Source of the DNA: Sphingomonas abietis
Lineage (GTDB): Bacteria > Pseudomonadota > Alphaproteobacteria > Sphingomonadales > Sphingomonadaceae
Reading direction: 5' to 3'
Assembly (NCBI RefSeq): GCF_027625475.1
Contig: NZ_CP115174.1
Coordinates: forward strand, 1,957,001-2,021,000
DNA length: 64,000 nucleotides
Under the pieces are notes generated by a model, which saw only the letters and a list, made by a program, of their open reading frames with translations, was not told the origin of the DNA and did no database searches. Numbering within the stretch: position 1 is the stretch's first letter; every line of letters begins with the position of its first letter. Below, piece after piece: positions 1-9,415 of the stretch. Both the position numbers and the translations under genes were made by a program.

Positions 1-952
1 CGAGACGGAATGCGATGTTCGCGGCTTCAATGTCGACGACGTTTCTGACATGCCGATCGGCGTCCGCCCGGGTCTCGGAAGTGTCAGCCTGTTCCACGAC
101 CGTAAATTGGCGCGCGAGCTCTCCGAGTTTGGTGCTGACGCGATGCTGACGGGGCAGGGAGGAGATGCGGTCTTTTTCCAGCCGGCGACGCCCCTCGTGG
201 CGTCCGATCAGGGCCTGACCCGCCTGCTGAGCTCTCCCACGACGCTCATGGATATCGCGCGCTGGACGCGTGTACCGGTCTGGCCATTGTTAAAGCAGGC
301 CCTGAGAAGTGCCGCGGCCCATAAGGCATTTTCAGTTCCACCTAATGGGATGCCGGCGTGCATGCCCGTGAAGCCCGGCAAGCCTCATTACGACTGGTTA
401 TCAGGCGCTGAACATCTCCCCCCCGCTAAGCAGCTGCAGATCTGGGCGCTGATCAACAGTCGGGCGGCCTTTGGCCCGTCATGGTGTTCCAGCGTCGTTG
501 AAGTCATCCATCCCTTGATGTCGCAGCCGCTCGTCGAACATGTCCTTGGGCTATCGACTCTTCAATTGACAGAGGGGCGCCGCAATCGTGGTCTTGCACG
601 CCGTGCCTTCGCCGGGCGGCTTCCCCGAGTTGTGATCGACCGGACGGGAAAGGGGGCGCTCACCTTCCATTTCGGACGGCGGCTGGCGCGGAGCAGCCGC
701 TTCCTGCGAAGTTTCCTGCTCGATGGTTTGCTGGCGGCGAAAGGTATAGTCGATCCTAATGCTCTTGAGGCGGTGTTGACGTCGCAGGCACTCATGCAAT
801 CCGATGTCTATTCCGAGCTCCTGACCATGATCCTGCTCGAACAATGGGTGCGCACCTGGCAGGCCCGACTTGAGGACATATCCTCGCGCTCGTGGGGATC
901 ATGCGGAAGCGCCGCTGATCGCGTGTCTCGTAGATGGGCATCGAACCAGTGA
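1..952 (+). CDS. Asparagine-synthetase-like lasso peptide cyclase, 3' part
   Basis: The reading frame is open from base 2, so the gene begins before the window and only about 316 C-terminal residues are present. The segment holds the synthetase C-domain signature LTGQGGDAVFF near base 150 and the C-terminal helical part of that fold. In lasso-peptide clusters this enzyme (McjC type) adenylates an Asp or Glu side chain of the leader-free precursor and closes the macrolactam ring. The assignment to lasso peptides rather than ordinary asparagine synthesis comes from the neighbours: isopeptidase, TonB receptor, FecR and ECF sigma factor follow on the other strand. The last 145 bases overlap the 3' end of the isopeptidase gene. 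The precursor and leader peptidase genes must lie upstream, outside the window. Confidence 0.82.
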   Translation, partial: ETECDVRGFNVDDVSDMPIGVRPGLGSVSLFHDRKLARELSEFGADAMLTGQGGDAVFFQPATPLVASDQGLTRLLSSPTTLMDIARWTRVPVWPLLKQALRSAAAHKAFSVPPNGMPACMPVKPGKPHYDWLSGAEHLPPAKQLQIWALINSRAAFGPSWCSSVVEVIHPLMSQPLVEHVLGLSTLQLTEGRRNRGLARRAFAGRLPRVVIDRTGKGALTFHFGRRLARSSRFLRSFLLDGLLAAKGIVDPNALEAVLTSQALMQSDVYSELLTMILLEQWVRTWQARLEDISSRSWGSCGSAADRVSRRWASNQ

Positions 953-3324
953 AAGGCTCGGTCGTAAAGATCGCGGATATTTCCCGGGCTTTGCACGACA
1001 TGCCCTTCGCCCCAGTACGTCAGAAGTTCCGCGTCCTTGTCCTGGAGATAGAGCGCCGAGAACAATTCCTCCGCCTGCGGGACAGGCGTGACATCTCGGT
1101 CCCCAGCGACGATCATCATTGGTGTCTTGATCAGATTGGCATGGAAGATCGGGCTATTAGCGATGTAGCGGCCGGGATCAGACCACGGCGCTACGTGGAG
1201 CCCCGCTTGCCCGGTTTCCGACCATCCGGCCCAGGCAACCGCCGAAAGCCCGTATTCGGGATGAACTCGCGTGAACGGTGCAAAGGCGCCGCGCATGCTG
1301 GTTACGTCGTAGACACCGGAGGATGCGATGATCGCCTTGAAGCGATCCGTCTCGGTTGCCACGGTAGCGGCCGTAAAGCCGCCGAAACTATGGCCCCAAA
1401 GGCCCAGTCGATTGGTGTCGACCAGATCCAGCGTGGCGGTGGCATCGATCGCCGCCATGATCTGATCGGCAAACGGAAAGGCTTTTGTCGCGGATGAAGC
1501 GAGAATTGGCATGCTTGGAAGCAGCACCGCATAGCCATGGCCGACGAGCATTTGTGCATTGGCGTAGAGCCGCCCGCTGTCCGGGGCTTGGCTCGCTGGG
1601 GGCGTATTGCCGAAGACGTCTCCGGGGTAAGGGATGACGATCAACGGCGGCTTGATGCCGGCCACAGTCCGGGGCGGGAGATAGAGCCAACTCGTGAGCA
1701 TCCTTCCGTCCGGCGTCTTATGGCGAACGGGGATCGTGCGGCCGGAATCGGTAACAGCAAGCCGTCTGTTGATCGTGAGAAGCGTGCGCATGCTGCCGTC
1801 AGCACGCGCATGCAGCAGGCGGGTGACGCCGTTCGGTTGCGTCTCGCGCAAGATGACGCTGGCTTGGGCAGCGCTAGCGACGACCGGCGTGGCGAGCAAT
1901 GTCCCGGACAAGTCAAGGTCGCGGACGTGGCGTCCGCGTAGGACGACATGGAGATGATCGCCTTCCCGTTTCCATCCCCAGATGCCGCCCTGCCGACCGT
2001 CAAGATCGGCATGGACCTCGTCCATGCCCGTGAGCAGCGCGTGCGGCCCTTGCCCGCCAATTGTCCATGCCTCGCCACCGCCGATTGCCGTGGCGCCCCG
2101 CCGCCGATCGATGGCGATGTCGGGTAGGGCGCTCACGAAGCGCGGCGGAAGGGCCTTGCCGCGTCCGCCGACCTGATACCAGCCCGCATGATCGCCGTTC
2201 GTCCCCTGCGCATAGGCGTAGATAAGCGCATCGGCGCCAGACCAGCCGGTTCCTATCGCCTGCCAACCGCCTGCTACCCCCCTAACGATCGGCGTCAGCC
2301 CCGGCGTCGGGATCGCTCTTACGGACCGTTGCACAGGATCGGCCGACCAAAGCCTTCCAGTTGGCCATTCTTGCCCTTGCGCCCGAGCGAAAAAGGCGAG
2401 GGTTGATGACGTGGACCAGGTCAGCGAGGTCATGTTGACATCGCAGTCAGCACATGGTCGCCAGCTATGGCCTGCGAGGTCGAAGACGAGGAGACGCCGC
2501 CGTTCGATGTCGGTATCTACCGTGAGGCGTTGGCCTGGTCGGGGATGAATCGGGCTGGCAGTCTCGACAACCGCAACATGCTTCCCGTCGGGAGCCGGGT
2601 TGAGATCGGTGAACAGTCCTGTCGCGAGAGATGTGAGCCGGTCATCCAACGTATCGACCAGCACCAGGCTGTCGGGCACAGGGCGGGCGGTGAGGTCGAG
2701 GAAGTGGCCGCTTCCGACGAGCGTGACGGAGGGGTGCCCCGCACGCGTGTCGTCCCACCGTCGGGGAAGATCCGTTTCGGCGGCGCCATCAAATCGCAGA
2801 TACCAGGGCAGTTGCCCTTTTGGAGCCGCGAGCAGGATGAGCTTACTGCCGGAGAGCCATGCGATGCTTTGATGATAAGGACTGTAGTCCGGCGCGACAT
2901 CGAACCACCTCGTGCTGCCGCTTGCGATGTCCGTCACGCCCAGTTGCCATATTCCGGACTTTAGGCGCCCGATCGCAAGACGCTGGCCGTCGGGCGAGAA
3001 GCCGAGCGCGATCATCCCGCTCTGCTGGTCGTCAGACAGCAGCGGCTGGGCTTCATTCGGACGACCGAGATCGACCTTGAGAAGTCGTGTCCGCAATATC
3101 GCTGTTTGATATGGCGTATCGAAACGTGGTGCGTCCGCAACGGCGCCACTCCGCTCGATTACCAGCCAACGTCCCGTCGGATCGACCAGCGTCTGTCCGA
3201 CCGCTTCGATGTGCAACAGATCTTCTATTCCAAAGGGACGCGTGGCGGCAGCCCTCGCGGCTCCCCAAGAGAGCGCTAGAGATAGGCAGGCCGACAATGC
3301 GGCCTTCTGAATTTTGTACGTCAT
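808..3324 (-). CDS. Lasso peptide isopeptidase (S9 prolyl oligopeptidase-like)
   Basis: An 838-residue exported serine hydrolase. Residues 1-25 form a signal peptide ending in ARAAA. A beta-propeller-like region follows, then an alpha/beta-hydrolase domain with the nucleophile elbow GHSFGG near residue 644, an acid in GDRDVTP near 739 and the catalytic His in GEGHVV near 773. Known family members (AtxE type) open the isopeptide bond of threaded lasso peptides. The gene follows the TonB receptor after only five bases, so the two are probably cotranscribed. The product runs about 37 residues past the usual end of the hydrolase domain, and that tail is encoded antisense to the cyclase gene. A generic S9 peptidase is possible from the sequence alone; the cluster makes isopeptidase the better call. 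Confidence 0.85.
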   Translation of the reverse strand: MTYKIQKAALSACLSLALSWGAARAAATRPFGIEDLLHIEAVGQTLVDPTGRWLVIERSGAVADAPRFDTPYQTAILRTRLLKVDLGRPNEAQPLLSDDQQSGMIALGFSPDGQRLAIGRLKSGIWQLGVTDIASGSTRWFDVAPDYSPYHQSIAWLSGSKLILLAAPKGQLPWYLRFDGAAETDLPRRWDDTRAGHPSVTLVGSGHFLDLTARPVPDSLVLVDTLDDRLTSLATGLFTDLNPAPDGKHVAVVETASPIHPRPGQRLTVDTDIERRRLLVFDLAGHSWRPCADCDVNMTSLTWSTSSTLAFFARAQGQEWPTGRLWSADPVQRSVRAIPTPGLTPIVRGVAGGWQAIGTGWSGADALIYAYAQGTNGDHAGWYQVGGRGKALPPRFVSALPDIAIDRRRGATAIGGGEAWTIGGQGPHALLTGMDEVHADLDGRQGGIWGWKREGDHLHVVLRGRHVRDLDLSGTLLATPVVASAAQASVILRETQPNGVTRLLHARADGSMRTLLTINRRLAVTDSGRTIPVRHKTPDGRMLTSWLYLPPRTVAGIKPPLIVIPYPGDVFGNTPPASQAPDSGRLYANAQMLVGHGYAVLLPSMPILASSATKAFPFADQIMAAIDATATLDLVDTNRLGLWGHSFGGFTAATVATETDRFKAIIASSGVYDVTSMRGAFAPFTRVHPEYGLSAVAWAGWSETGQAGLHVAPWSDPGRYIANSPIFHANLIKTPMMIVAGDRDVTPVPQAEELFSALYLQDKDAELLTYWGEGHVVQSPGNIRDLYDRAFHWFDAHLRDTRSAALPHDPHEREDMSSSRACQVRTHCSSRIMVRSSE

Positions 3325-3329
3325 GGGTT

Positions 3330-6300
3330 TTACCAGCGTTTGCTGAGCTGCAGGGCAATATACCGCCCCTGGGCGTCGGCGTTGGCGGCGTCATATCCTG
3401 CGCCCACGCGAGAATCGTAAAAGGGCGGAGCGCGATCGAACAAATTTTGCGCGGTCAGCGTGGCCGCAAAGCCCTTGAGCAAGCGGCTGTCCGACGTTGG
3501 CTGCCAGGAGAGGCTGAGGTCGAAGGTCGACCAGGATCCGATCCGGTTTCCGTCAAGATCGCGATAATGGTTCACATAATTCATGCCAAGCTGAGCGCCC
3601 AGGGCCCCTCTACTCCAACCGGCCGTCAGCCGGCCCTTGAGGTGCACGGGCTCGCCTGCCAGGTCGAGTTGATCGACGGAGGCGGATGTCGGCGTAAATT
3701 GCTGGCGGTAACGAAAAAGATAGCTGCCATTCGCGCCAAGATCGAAGTGGCTCGAGCCAAAGGCCAAGGCATAGCGCATGGTGAGATCAAGACCGCTGAC
3801 ATCCTCCTTGCCGGTGTTGACGTAGCGGGTGTCGACGACCGCACCTATCGCAGTTGCCGGATAGCTGTTGCCGGCAGTCGCAGCCGGGCTGGCGAGAAGG
3901 CTGGCTACATAGGCAAGGTCGGCGGCGCTGGTCGCGGGCGACACCCCCCTCACAAAAGGAGCGAGATCGCCATCGGTCAATGCTTCGGAAAATTGAGCGA
4001 GGGCCGGTGTGTCGATGCGGTGCTGGAACACCGTTCGAAAGACGGTCGCATTCAATTGAAAACCCGGAACGGCCTTTGGAGAGAAATCGATGCCGACGGT
4101 CCAGGAACGGGCGGTCTCCGGTTTGAGGGCCGGATTCCCGCCGGAGAGCTGGATAACCGGGACCAGCGCACCGTCGGCGCGTTCAAGTGTGGTCGTCGAT
4201 ATCGCTTCGCTCTCGTTCAGCTCCCGCAGATTGGGCGCGCGAAAAGACGTGCCGTAGGTTGCGCGCAGTGCCACCCCGCCGACGGGTGACCAGGTCAGTC
4301 CGAATTTCGGGTTCATCGTCGTGCCGAAATCGTCATAATGCTCGGCACGGACCGCAGCAGAAACATCGAGCGAACGAATGCCAGTCAGCGCGTTTCCAGC
4401 GCCGACCAGCGGAAGATGCAACTCCGCATAGGCGGCTTCGATAAAGCGGGATCCTCCAGTGCGCTGCAGAGGGTCGGGGAAGGCATCCTCGATGAAGTCG
4501 GTGCCGCTGGTCACAAACTGTTCCCGTCGAATATCGGCACCGGCGGCAAGTCTCACCATACCGCCGGGTAGCCGGAGCAGGGGGCCATCGGCTTGGATAT
4601 TACCGCTATAGACGCGGCTGAAGATGCGGGTCACCGTATAGCCACTCCCTACGAACGACAGGATGGCCGCCGAATTGGATGACCCGTCGCCGTAGGGATT
4701 GAAGTAACCGTCGTTCGCCGTCGAGAACCCGGTTGAGGGGTCGTCGGGCGTCGTCCCCAGTGCTTCCGACAGGAAGGCGTCGTTGACGATATTATCGGTC
4801 CGCGCAAAATCGCGCTCTTGAGCCATTCCGCCATAGCCTCGAATTTGCCAGGTGTGACCGACGTCCGCTACGACGCTGCCGGATGTGGACAGAGCCTCGG
4901 CATAGCCGTGGTTGCGTGAGGCACCGAGCTCGCGACCGAAAGAATAGGCAAATAGATCGGATGAGGCGCCGTCGGGCGAGACGAACCAGGGATTCGCGGT
5001 AGTGATCGTTCCGATCGTCGCCGACGCGATGCTGGCGGCGTCGAAGGCACGGTGCGAGTAACGACCGTCGATCGAGAGGTGAATGTGATCGCTCAGGTCC
5101 TGTGACAGAACCCCATAGACGCTGTGGCGCTCCTGTCTGGGAGTGAGATCGACACCCTCACGGAAATTCTCAAGATTGACGACGCCGGCTTCGAAATCAG
5201 ACGGAGACAGCGCCTTGCCGTTTTGGCCACCTGGAATCGCATAGACCGGGCCGAACGCCCCGGTGGCTGGATTTACCCCCAGGATGTTGCCGGGGAGGCT
5301 CAGATAATAGCGATGGTCGGTGCCGCCGAGCGACGTCAGATCGGCGGATCGAGCGAAACGTCGATCGGCCGAAGCGAGCGGCGTGCGTAGGTCATATTCG
5401 TAGGAGACCATGAAGCCGCCATTGCTCCACTGCTTGCCGATGGTCTGATCGATCTGCCATTCGCGGGCGCCTCCGTTGGTGACACTTCCGAACCGGGCTC
5501 GGGTCTCAGCGCCATCGAAATGATCCTTGAGGATAATGTTGACGACGCCGCCTACGGCATCGGAGCCATAGATTGCCGATGCGCCGTCCAGAAGTACTTC
5601 AACCCGGCCGACGGCACCTGTTGGGATACTTGAAACGTCGCTGAAGTCCCCCATCAGGCCGGAGCCGGCGAGACGATGACCGTTGACGAGGACCAACGTC
5701 GCATTGGCACCAAGCCCGCGCAGATTGACGCCGGTTGCCAGTGTTGCATTGGAGCCGGTGCCGTCGACGAACGCCAGCGCGCTTTGTTCTGTCGCGGTCC
5801 CGCCGAAATTGGCGGGCAGAGCGGCGAGCGCCTGTGCGACGGTACTGTAGCCGTTTCGCTCCATGTCTGCCTGCGTGAAGCTCTGGACAGGCGAGGCGCC
5901 ATGGCCGCCGCCCCGGATATTGGAGCCGATCACGACGATCTCGTCCTCGACATGCGTCTCGCTTGTCTCGCCTGGCGAGCCGGGAGCGAAGACGATGGAC
6001 GGGGTGGCGGCGCGGGTCTGCTGAATAGGTGGAGCGATCGTGGTACCGCCGCCGACGACGGGGAGGTGCGATATGGGTGTCACGGCATTGAGAATGAGCA
6101 GGTGCGGATTGAGGCGGCGCGATCGAAGGTTGGTCCCCCGGAGCAATATCTCCAACGCTTCGTCTGCCGTAAAGCGTCCGCGAAGTGTCGGGACCTCGCG
6201 ATGCGCGACAATCTCCGCCGAATAGACGAGTTGCTGGCCGGTCATGGCGGCGTACGCGACAAGAGCATGCTGCAGGGTACCGCTATCGATCGAGAACGCG

Positions 6301-6425
6301 TAGATATGTGCCTGGGACGTAACTGCGCTGGCCATCACCGACGCTGGCAAGCTCGCTATTACCGCCATTGCAGAAAAAACGATCCGCCCGCCGTGGTTTC
6401 GCTTTGTAATTCGATCCGTGCCCAT
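3330..6425 (-). CDS. TonB-dependent receptor with STN signalling domain
   Basis: About 1031 residues. An upstream ATG at 6452 exists, but the ATG at 6425 has a GGGGGA ribosome site about 9 bases before it and leads directly into a signal peptide. Next comes an STN domain (FSIDSGTLQHALVAYAAMTG onward, about residues 45-110), which in FecA-type receptors contacts the FecR periplasmic domain. The plug domain follows, with the VNLRGLGANATLVLVNG motif and the end DGASAIYGSDAVGGVVN, and then a 22-strand type barrel ending in KRW. It probably imports the lasso peptide across the outer membrane and reports its arrival. It lies between fecR-like and isopeptidase genes in one minus-strand operon. Confidence 0.9.
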   Translation of the reverse strand: MGTDRITKRNHGGRIVFSAMAVIASLPASVMASAVTSQAHIYAFSIDSGTLQHALVAYAAMTGQQLVYSAEIVAHREVPTLRGRFTADEALEILLRGTNLRSRRLNPHLLILNAVTPISHLPVVGGGTTIAPPIQQTRAATPSIVFAPGSPGETSETHVEDEIVVIGSNIRGGGHGASPVQSFTQADMERNGYSTVAQALAALPANFGGTATEQSALAFVDGTGSNATLATGVNLRGLGANATLVLVNGHRLAGSGLMGDFSDVSSIPTGAVGRVEVLLDGASAIYGSDAVGGVVNIILKDHFDGAETRARFGSVTNGGAREWQIDQTIGKQWSNGGFMVSYEYDLRTPLASADRRFARSADLTSLGGTDHRYYLSLPGNILGVNPATGAFGPVYAIPGGQNGKALSPSDFEAGVVNLENFREGVDLTPRQERHSVYGVLSQDLSDHIHLSIDGRYSHRAFDAASIASATIGTITTANPWFVSPDGASSDLFAYSFGRELGASRNHGYAEALSTSGSVVADVGHTWQIRGYGGMAQERDFARTDNIVNDAFLSEALGTTPDDPSTGFSTANDGYFNPYGDGSSNSAAILSFVGSGYTVTRIFSRVYSGNIQADGPLLRLPGGMVRLAAGADIRREQFVTSGTDFIEDAFPDPLQRTGGSRFIEAAYAELHLPLVGAGNALTGIRSLDVSAAVRAEHYDDFGTTMNPKFGLTWSPVGGVALRATYGTSFRAPNLRELNESEAISTTTLERADGALVPVIQLSGGNPALKPETARSWTVGIDFSPKAVPGFQLNATVFRTVFQHRIDTPALAQFSEALTDGDLAPFVRGVSPATSAADLAYVASLLASPAATAGNSYPATAIGAVVDTRYVNTGKEDVSGLDLTMRYALAFGSSHFDLGANGSYLFRYRQQFTPTSASVDQLDLAGEPVHLKGRLTAGWSRGALGAQLGMNYVNHYRDLDGNRIGSWSTFDLSLSWQPTSDSRLLKGFAATLTAQNLFDRAPPFYDSRVGAGYDAANADAQGRYIALQLSKRW

Positions 6426-6534
6426 CGTTCTTGGTCCCCCAGACCTCGCCATGTCGGCGAAGGATGGAATGCCGCTGTCAGCATCCCTGCGTGGTGGAGC
6501 GGACGCGCCAGGGGGCCAGTAACCCTAAACGGAG

Positions 6535-7533
6535 TTAAAGATTTTTCTTCGGCGAGCTTTTTGCGGGTACGAACAGGCGCGTCGTGCCGTCCTCGAGCCG
6601 CTCGGCATGGAGGGGAAGTAGGGTGGTTACCGCCTCGACGAAACTGGACACATCGCCAGCCTCGAAGGATCCGCCGATCCTTTCTTCTGCATAGTCGGCG
6701 GCCTCAAGCCGAACGGGGTGAGCAGCGTAGCGGTTCACTTCGGCAATCGCCTCCCCGAGCGGCATGCCGTCGAGGACGATTCTCCCTTGGGTCCAGGCCG
6801 TGGCCTGCATTGTGTCGACCGCGCGGACTACCGGATGCTCTCCAGGTCTGACTGTCCATTGCTGCCCCGCGACGAGATGCGTCGGTGCTGCCCTGTCGAT
6901 CTGGACCTGGACACCTCCCTGGACGAGCGTGACGGCAATGGTGGGACCCACATGCCGGACATCGAAACGTGTGCCGGTAGCGGTAACCGAAGCACCGTCG
7001 GCAGTGACCGAGAACGGGCGGGACGTGTTATGAGCCACGCTAAAAAAGGCCTGTCCCCGCGACAATTCCACGCGTCGGCGCGCGTGACCGAAGCGGACGA
7101 AAATCCTGGTGTCGGCGTCGAGCCTTACCTGCGAGCCGTCCGCCAATTCGATCAGGCGTCGCTCGCCAACGACCGTCTGGTAGGTTTGCCCGGAAAAGAC
7201 GTTTCGCACGCTAAAGCTCCCGACGAGAAGCACGCACAGGCACAGTGCAACTACGGCGTAGCGGGTCCGGACGACGCCAAATCGCGGGCGGACCCTGCGG
7301 CGCTTCAAAGCAGCCCGGGTCTCGGCGATGATCCGCGGACTGTCTGCTATCTGCCCAACATCCTCCCAGAAGCGTTCGGCCTCGGCAAAAGCCGCCGCGT
7401 TGGCATCATCCCGGCGCCAGCGGAAGAAGCCCTCGAGCGTCGCCCGTGAAACGGGCAGCGTTCGAAGGCGCACGAGCCATTGTGCTGCTTGCGCGCGGGA
7501 GTCGCCGCTGAGATCCTCTTCGTCGCTTACCAT
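6535..7533 (-). CDS. FecR-family anti-sigma / sigma regulator
   Basis: The ATG at 7533 (MVSDEEDLSG) is preferred over an upstream start at 7653 because it sits 7 bases after the sigma factor stop with a GGGATAAG site in front. The N-terminal cytoplasmic part (about 1-90) has the FecR_N pattern with WLVRLRT and FFRWRRDDAN. One transmembrane helix follows (about 95-112, VVALCLCVLLVGSF), then a periplasmic FecR domain containing VVGERRLIELADGSQVRL and a C-terminal secretin/STN-like subdomain. It would hold or activate the adjacent ECF sigma factor according to the state of the TonB receptor. The order sigma, FecR, receptor is the classical one for cell-surface signalling. Confidence 0.9.
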   Translation of the reverse strand: MVSDEEDLSGDSRAQAAQWLVRLRTLPVSRATLEGFFRWRRDDANAAAFAEAERFWEDVGQIADSPRIIAETRAALKRRRVRPRFGVVRTRYAVVALCLCVLLVGSFSVRNVFSGQTYQTVVGERRLIELADGSQVRLDADTRIFVRFGHARRRVELSRGQAFFSVAHNTSRPFSVTADGASVTATGTRFDVRHVGPTIAVTLVQGGVQVQIDRAAPTHLVAGQQWTVRPGEHPVVRAVDTMQATAWTQGRIVLDGMPLGEAIAEVNRYAAHPVRLEAADYAEERIGGSFEAGDVSSFVEAVTTLLPLHAERLEDGTTRLFVPAKSSPKKNL

Positions 7534-7540
7534 CTGCCGC

Positions 7541-8071
7541 TTATCCCTGCAGCCTGGCCGTGCAATGCTCGACCGCTTTGCTGATCCGCCATTCAACGGT
7601 CTTAACCGAGATGCCAAGAAGCGCAGCGATGTCTTTGTGACTCTTACGCCCAAAACGGCTCAGCACGAAGGCCTCCCGATAGAGTTCCGGTATCCCGAGG
7701 ACTAGCCGCTCCAGCTCGACCCGCGTCTCCTGTTCGCTGAGGCTGCGGCTGGGGTCAATTGGGGCGTCATGAGAGGCACCTGCGCGGTGCTTCGCGCGTA
7801 CGGCGTCTCGGCGCCGCTGATCGCGGAAAAGGTTGAGCGCGATCCGGGAGAGAAGGGCTTTCGGGTGTTGGATGGCGCGCGCCGGCACGTCCATCAGGCG
7901 AAGATAGGTGTCTTGAACGATGTCCTCCGCTTCGGCGTTCTGCAGCCGGAGGCGGTGGCGAAGTACGCCGCGCAACCAGCCTGCGTGGCTGGCATAGAGC
8001 CCGTCGATGGTCGCAACATCGTCGTCTTCGGCGATTGCCGTCTGCCGTATCATGCCGTCCCATCCGGCCAT
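7541..8071 (-). CDS. ECF RNA polymerase sigma factor, FecI type
   Basis: The product has 176 residues. Sigma region 2 is visible as EAEDIVQDTYLRLMD near residues 47-61. Region 4 ends the protein, with an HTH around SHKDIAALLGISVKTVEWRI (about 142-161). A GGAG lies about 12 bases before the ATG at 8071; a second ATG at 8053 is possible. First gene of the minus-strand operon with FecR, receptor and isopeptidase, so it probably directs transcription of those genes or of the lasso-peptide operon when the receptor is occupied. Confidence 0.9.
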   Translation of the reverse strand: MAGWDGMIRQTAIAEDDDVATIDGLYASHAGWLRGVLRHRLRLQNAEAEDIVQDTYLRLMDVPARAIQHPKALLSRIALNLFRDQRRRDAVRAKHRAGASHDAPIDPSRSLSEQETRVELERLVLGIPELYREAFVLSRFGRKSHKDIAALLGISVKTVEWRISKAVEHCTARLQG

Positions 8072-8476
8072 CGCCGTGGCTCCTACGCCAAGGTAGGGAC
8101 GATGGCATTGGCCAAATAGGAACGCCTATGCGCCCGGCGTCACGCTGCTTCATGCACCGCGGCCAAGCCAATGGGTCGCCCGACGCCGGATCGGCCGGAG
8201 GGCGGACATTTTTTGCATAGGGGATTCCACGCCCCTGCCGTCAGCCTTCCGACGGCATCATCAGGCTGTCGCATTCGCAGCGCGGAAGCAAGTCCGAAGA
8301 TGAACGTAGGGGGCAGGATGGAAGGGGCGGGTGTTGGAATCCCTATGCAAGGAACCCGTTTATTCGGCCGGGCGCACATCAGCGCTGCCACGCCCCTTCC
8401 GACATTGAAGCCCGGCCTATTCGCGGCACCGTGATGACGGTAGCCGCGCGATCCCGGCCGAGCAATACGGCGACGA
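8072..8476. other. Non-coding stretch at the junction of lasso locus and Tn3 remnant
   Basis: About 400 bases with no convincing gene on either strand. It should hold the promoter of the sigma-factor operon, which I could not pinpoint, and it contains the inverted-repeat element at 8213-8350 described separately. The left end of the Tn3-family unit should lie here or further left, but no typical Tn3 terminal repeat was recognised. Confidence 0.5.
8213..8350. repeat. Inverted-repeat element of about 138 bp
   Basis: The left arm begins TTGCATAGGGGATTCCA followed by CGCCCCT. The right arm, read in reverse complement, is TTGCATAGGGATTCCA followed by ACACCCGCCCCT. The arms match over about 24 bases with one single-base gap and one short gap, and enclose about 85 bases with no open reading frame of note. 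This could be a MITE-like element, a large REP-type hairpin or the scar of an insertion. Confidence 0.5.
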
Positions 8477-9415
8477 TCATGTCACCTGCAGACGTTCCTC
8501 GCAGATGATCTTGGTCAGCCGCTGGAGCTCGTTAATCCGCTCGGTCAGCCAGTCCAGCTCCTCATCCGTGATCCTGTAGAAATCAAAATAGCGCGCTTTG
8601 ATGTATGCGGCGCGGAGCAGTTCGTAGCAGCGTTTGGCGAACTTGGAATTCTGATTCCAGACACCCATGAGGCGGGAGTCGAGCTGCTCGCAGCGCTTTG
8701 AGAGGAAGTTGAGGCTGTGTGATTTCGGTTTGTAAAGCTTGAGGACGAGCAGCACGCAATAATAAGCCCGTTCTGTCGCTTGGTGTAGATTGAATGCGGC
8801 CTCATTGCGCCATTTGGCCTGCTCATTTGGATCATCGGCGCGCAAAGCTTCGCCGCGTTGGAACGAAGCTGTTCGGAGAGAGCGATCAATGCCTCCGAAA
8901 TCATTCTGGTAATAGCGTTTTGCTTCTTCCCGCGCATCTTCGTCGGACAAGAGGAGAGGCTCGGCAAACGGATGGCCTGGCTGCTCGAACAGCGCGACGC
9001 CGTCCTTGACGATGTCGATGAAGAAATAGCGACCCCGGCGTAGCTGGTGGTTGATGTCGTCGATGGTATGCACAATGAGATTGAGGGGCTGTGGCCAGAA
9101 ACGTCGGAGCAGCATTTCGACCATGCGGTCCTCGGCGGTGTTCCAGTATTCCGCCGCGTCGGTGAGATCCTCATGGTCCACGACAACCAGGATATCGTAA
9201 TCGGAAAAATACCGACCGATGGGATCAACCACCTGCCTACCGCGCGCATACGAACCGAACAGAACAATCTTGAGGATGCGGCCATTGCGCAGATGCTCCG
9301 CCCGACGGTCTGCAGTGGCCTTGGCAAACTCCTCGCGGAGGATATCCACTGCTTGGACCAAATCGCGTCGCGCTCGGGCCGGTAGCCGGTCGATGCTGGA
9401 TTTTGATGCGCTCAT
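8477..9415 (-). CDS. Nucleotidyltransferase-HEPN protein
   Basis: A 312-residue protein if started at the ATG at 9415 (MSASKSSIDR). The N-terminal half is a minimal nucleotidyltransferase with the GS-x-D-x-D pattern (VLFGSYARGR, then SDYDILVVV, about residues 50-75). The C-terminal half is an alpha-helical HEPN domain with FNLHQATERAYY and the following KPKSHSL helix. Stand-alone MNT and HEPN pairs form type VII toxin-antitoxin systems in which the MNT AMPylates the HEPN ribonuclease; here both are in one chain, so self-regulation or a defence role is inference. The frame is open upstream into the truncated Tn3 transposase, so a 1065-residue fusion could be made from the tnpA start. Confidence 0.75.
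   Translation of the reverse strand: MSASKSSIDRLPARARRDLVQAVDILREEFAKATADRRAEHLRNGRILKIVLFGSYARGRQVVDPIGRYFSDYDILVVVDHEDLTDAAEYWNTAEDRMVEMLLRRFWPQPLNLIVHTIDDINHQLRRGRYFFIDIVKDGVALFEQPGHPFAEPLLLSDEDAREEAKRYYQNDFGGIDRSLRTASFQRGEALRADDPNEQAKWRNEAAFNLHQATERAYYCVLLVLKLYKPKSHSLNFLSKRCEQLDSRLMGVWNQNSKFAKRCYELLRAAYIKARYFDFYRITDEELDWLTERINELQRLTKIICEERLQVT

Noticed and set aside
934..1497. Plus-strand frames of up to 400 residues antisense to the isopeptidase and receptor genes
   Set aside because: They mirror conserved coding sequence and contain no independent domain or start signal.
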